Below are positions 61,710-64,000 of a stretch of 64,000 nt of DNA, one piece after another. The translations under genes and the position numbers were made by a program. Each line of letters begins with the position of its first letter. Within the stretch, counting starts at the first letter, position 1. Source of the stretch: Perlucidibaca sp. (GTDB lineage Bacteria; Pseudomonadota; Gammaproteobacteria; Pseudomonadales; Moraxellaceae); the NCBI GenBank assembly GCA_023265995.1, contig JAHFSA010000003.1, positions 62,001 to 126,000 of the forward strand. The letters run 5' to 3'. The notes under the pieces were generated by a model that saw only the letters and a list, made by a program, of their open reading frames with translations, was not told the DNA's origin and ran no database searches.

Positions 61710-62663
61710 ATGTCTGCTGTTTCGACGCGTACTCCGCTGTCCCTGACCCTGCTCATGACGGTCATGGCCATCGTGCTCCTGGCCTGGGCCTTGCGCGGCA
61801 ATCTGCCGGCCGGTCCCCAGGCCGCCGACATCCTCTGGCAACTGCGACTGCCGCGCGTGCTGCTGGCTCTGGCTGCAGGTTCTTCGCTGGCGCTGGCGGG
61901 GCTCTGGCTGCAGACGCTGTTCCGTCATGCCCTGGTCGAGCCGGGTCTGCTGGGCGTCACTTCCGGTGCCGGCCTGATGGCCGTGCTCAGCCTGCTGGTC
62001 TGGCAGGGCGCGGTCTGGCTCATGCCGCTGGGTGCCTTCGCTGGTGCCGGTCTGGCCTTGCTCACGGTGCTGGCGCTGGCGCGGCGCTATCAGCTCCAGG
62101 CCGAATCGCTGCTGCTGGTTGGCATAGCCCTCAACGCCTTGCTGGCGGCGGCCACCCAGCTGCTGCTCTTCCTCAGTCCCGACGAGACCCTGCGTGCCGG
62201 CAGCTTCTGGCTCATGGGCAGCTTCGCCTATGCCGAGTGGCACTGGCTGCTGCCATCACTGCTGCTGCTGACGCTGGCGCTGATCTGGGGCTGGCGGCGT
62301 GCGCCGGCATTCGATCTCTGGCTGCTCGGCGAGCGCGAGGCCGGCTACCTCGGCCTGCCGGTCGCGCGTTTCCGCCGCCAGGTCATCTGGGCCAGTGCCG
62401 CGCTGGTGGCGGCCGCGGTTTCCCAGGCCGGCAGCGTGGCCTTCATCGGACTCATGGCCCCTCATATCGCCAGTCGCTGGGTCGGTTGCCATCATGCCCG
62501 CCTGGTGCCGGCCTCGGCGCTGATCGGCGGTCTGCTCGCGGTCTTTGCCGACACCCTGGCGCGCACGCTGCTGGCGCCGCTGGAACTGCCGGTGGGCATC
62601 ATGACAGCCCTGCTCGGCGCGCCGTTCTTCCTGGCCGTGCTGCATCTGAGGTGGCAGCGATGA
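61710..62663 (+). CDS. FecCD/BtuC-family ABC importer permease
   Basis: The 317-residue membrane protein has the FecCD pattern: PQAADILWQLRLPRVLLALAAGSSLALAGLWLQTLFRHALVEPGLLGVTSGAGLMAVLSLL at the start and PVARFRRQVIWASAALVAAAVSQAGSVAFIGLMAPHIASRWVGCHHARLVPASALIGGLLAVFADTLARTLLAPLELPVGIMTALLGAPFFLAVL at the end. Such permeases import siderophores, heme or cobalamin. The track ORF begins 32 codons early. It overlaps the ATPase gene by four bases. No binding-protein gene lies in the window and no riboswitch was seen, so cobalamin, heme and siderophore remain possible. Confidence 0.92.
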   Translation: MSAVSTRTPLSLTLLMTVMAIVLLAWALRGNLPAGPQAADILWQLRLPRVLLALAAGSSLALAGLWLQTLFRHALVEPGLLGVTSGAGLMAVLSLLVWQGAVWLMPLGAFAGAGLALLTVLALARRYQLQAESLLLVGIALNALLAAATQLLLFLSPDETLRAGSFWLMGSFAYAEWHWLLPSLLLLTLALIWGWRRAPAFDLWLLGEREAGYLGLPVARFRRQVIWASAALVAAAVSQAGSVAFIGLMAPHIASRWVGCHHARLVPASALIGGLLAVFADTLARTLLAPLELPVGIMTALLGAPFFLAVLHLRWQR

Positions 62664-63442
62664 TGCAGATCGCTTCCCAGCCGCTGCTGGCGGCCTCCGG
62701 ACAAGCCTTGCTGAGCTTGCCCGAGCTTGAGCTGCGTGGTGGACAGTGCTGGGCGTTGCTCGGGCCCAATGGCTCCGGCAAGAGCACCTTCCTGCGCTTC
62801 TGTGCCGGCCGCGAGGCCGGTCAGGCAGTGGCCGGGCGGCGCTGGCAGGGACAGCCGCTGCCGCTCTGGAGCGATGCCGGCTGGGCACGCACGCGCAGCT
62901 TCCTGCCGCAGCAGCATCACCTCACGGCCGCCTTGTCGGTGCAGGCGCTGGTGCGCATGGCGGCCTACCCCTGGGGCGGCGGCCACGGCCGTCTCGAGCA
63001 GGAGCTGGCGGCGGTGGTGGCGACCTGGGATCTGCAGCATCTGCTGACGCGGCGCTGGCACGAGCTTTCCGGGGGCGAGCAGCAGCGCGTGCAGCTGGCG
63101 CGCAGCGCCTTGCAGCTGGCCCTGGCCGAACCTGGCCAGGCGCGTCTCTGGCTGCTCGACGAGCCGCTGGCCGCGCTCGACTGGCCGCATCAGCAAGCCG
63201 CGCTGTCGGCTTGCCGGCAGGCCGCCGATGACGGAGCCCTGGTCATTGCCAGCGTGCATGACATGAATGCCGCGCTGGCCATGGCGACGCATGTGCTGGT
63301 GCTGGGGCAGGGCAGGGTGCTGATGCACGGGGAACTGGAGCGGGAGCAGGTGCGCGAGGCACTGGAGGCGGCATTCTCGGCCCGCCTGGGCTGGGCCAGC
63401 CATCCGCAGGATGGCCGGCCCTGGCTGGTGCCGCTGCGCTGA
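62660..63442 (+). CDS. ABC importer ATP-binding protein (BtuD/FhuC/HmuV type)
   Basis: The 260-residue ATPase has Walker A LLGPNGSGKSTFLRF, the Q-loop region SFLPQQHHL, the ABC signature ELSGGEQQRVQLARSAL, Walker B LWLLDEPLAALD and the switch His in IASVHDMNAAL. The ELSGGEQQRVQLAR form and a spaced LAEPGQARLWLLDEP insertion resemble BtuD and HmuV proteins. It powers the permease encoded just upstream (ATGA overlap). MMQIAS or MQIAS are equivalent starts. Confidence 0.92.
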   Translation: MMQIASQPLLAASGQALLSLPELELRGGQCWALLGPNGSGKSTFLRFCAGREAGQAVAGRRWQGQPLPLWSDAGWARTRSFLPQQHHLTAALSVQALVRMAAYPWGGGHGRLEQELAAVVATWDLQHLLTRRWHELSGGEQQRVQLARSALQLALAEPGQARLWLLDEPLAALDWPHQQAALSACRQAADDGALVIASVHDMNAALAMATHVLVLGQGRVLMHGELEREQVREALEAAFSARLGWASHPQDGRPWLVPLR

Positions 63443-63497
63443 GGCGAGCGGCACCAGCAGTCGCCGCCGACAGGCGTCGGCGGCATTGCGGCAGGGC

Positions 63498-64000
63498 TTA
63501 CAGGGCGGTGACGACGCCGGACACGTGCGGCTTGCCCTTGCGCGCGTCATTGACGCCGAAGCGGAAGCCGTCGGCAGTCGGTTCGGAGCTGAACGCGACC
63601 TTGGCCGGCAGCAGCACCGGCAGCTTGAACTGCACATCGACACTGTAGGCGGCCGGCAGACGGCTTTCGATGGCGGCCAGGCAGGCGGCCTTGGTCCACA
63701 TGCCATGCGCGATGGCCTGCGGGAAGCCGAGCAGCTTGGCGGTGGCGGCATAGAGATGGATGGGGTTGCGGTCGCCGGAGACGGCACCGTAGCGGCGACC
63801 GATGTCGGCCGGCACGGTCCAGTAGGCGCTGGCGGCCGGCTTCTCGCTGGCAGCGGGCTTGGCGGCAGCAGCCGGCTTGGCGGGCTTGTCACCGGCAGCC
63901 TTCTTCTCCACCGGCTGGCGGCGCAGATAGGTGGTGTAGTCGACCCAGACCTTCTCGTTGCCGACATAGGCTTCGCTGATCAGATCGAAGGTGATGCCCT
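63498..64000 (-). CDS. MaoC-type (double-hotdog) hydratase, partial
   Basis: The minus frame is open to the right edge, beyond the 137-residue ORF in the track. It reads GITFDLISEAYVGNEKVWVDYTTYLRRQP, the end of a first hotdog domain. A low-complexity Lys/Ala/Pro linker of about 30 residues follows. The second hotdog domain has the hydratase-2 pattern YGAVSGDRNPIHLYAATAKLLGFPQAIAHGMWTKAACLAAIE, with the catalytic Asp and His of SGDRNPIH. Such proteins hydrate or dehydrate 3-hydroxyacyl-CoA or ACP. The N-terminus lies outside the window. Confidence 0.88.
   Translation of the reverse strand, partial: GITFDLISEAYVGNEKVWVDYTTYLRRQPVEKKAAGDKPAKPAAAAKPAASEKPAASAYWTVPADIGRRYGAVSGDRNPIHLYAATAKLLGFPQAIAHGMWTKAACLAAIESRLPAAYSVDVQFKLPVLLPAKVAFSSEPTADGFRFGVNDARKGKPHVSGVVTAL

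Overview
The window is chromosomal DNA from a GC-rich gammaproteobacterium. The order map-rpsB-tsf-pyrH-frr-uppS-cdsA-dxr-rseP-bamA-skp-lpxD-fabZ-lpxA-lpxB-rnhB-dnaE-accA-tilS, with glnD, dapC and dapD next to map, matches the Pseudomonadales arrangement (Pseudomonas and Moraxellaceae). The fabA-fabB pair, YdbH/YnbE/YdbL, PlsB and RsmJ fit the same group. The species cannot be fixed from the sequence alone. No rRNA, tRNA, CRISPR array, integrase or intact insertion sequence was seen.

Layout. 1-7.6 kb, minus strand: map, glnD, dapC, dapD, cysD and cysN (cut by the window edge), packed as one probable transcription unit for N-terminal Met removal, nitrogen sensing, lysine synthesis and sulfate activation. 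7.6-28.2 kb, plus strand: translation factors (rpsB, tsf, frr), UMP kinase, isoprenoid and phospholipid precursors (dxr, uppS, cdsA), envelope assembly (rseP, bamA, skp), lipid A synthesis (lpxD, fabZ, lpxA, lpxB), rnhB, dnaE, accA and tilS, closed by an intrinsic terminator. 28.2-33.7 kb: an accessory segment with clearly different base use. It holds an Abi-type HEPN protein, the broken C-terminal end of a TetR regulator, and a 1337-residue protein with a DUF4297/Cap4-like nuclease motif, a P-loop STAND-type NTPase and a long helical C-terminus. This is the best candidate for a new defence system. 33.7-35.3 kb: a small metal-response locus with a MerR regulator carrying the mercury-type cysteine triad, a mer-like operator, a GDCCVxC protein fused to a four-helix membrane domain, and a DUF3565 protein.

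35.4-38.7 kb: convergent GMC alcohol dehydrogenase and AlmA/EthA-like flavin monooxygenase genes around a bidirectional terminator. 38.8-40.6 kb: fabB and fabA (minus), for unsaturated fatty acids. 40.9-47 kb: ccmF-ccmG-ccmH-ccmI for cytochrome c maturation (ccmABCDE are not in the window), then adk and hemH. 47-56.6 kb: ydbH-ynbE-ydbL (envelope lipid transport), DUF805 and mobA (minus), a YoaA/DinG-type helicase, tsaB, a thioesterase, uppP, rsmJ and a GFA-family gene. 56.7-64 kb: plsB, a tesB-type thioesterase, a patatin-like lipase, a BtuCD-type importer lacking a binding protein, and a MaoC-type hydratase cut by the right edge.

Most of the window is housekeeping. Genes are often joined by 1-10 bp overlaps of stop and start codons, which suggests translational coupling. 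The accessory novelty is concentrated at 28.2-35.3 kb.
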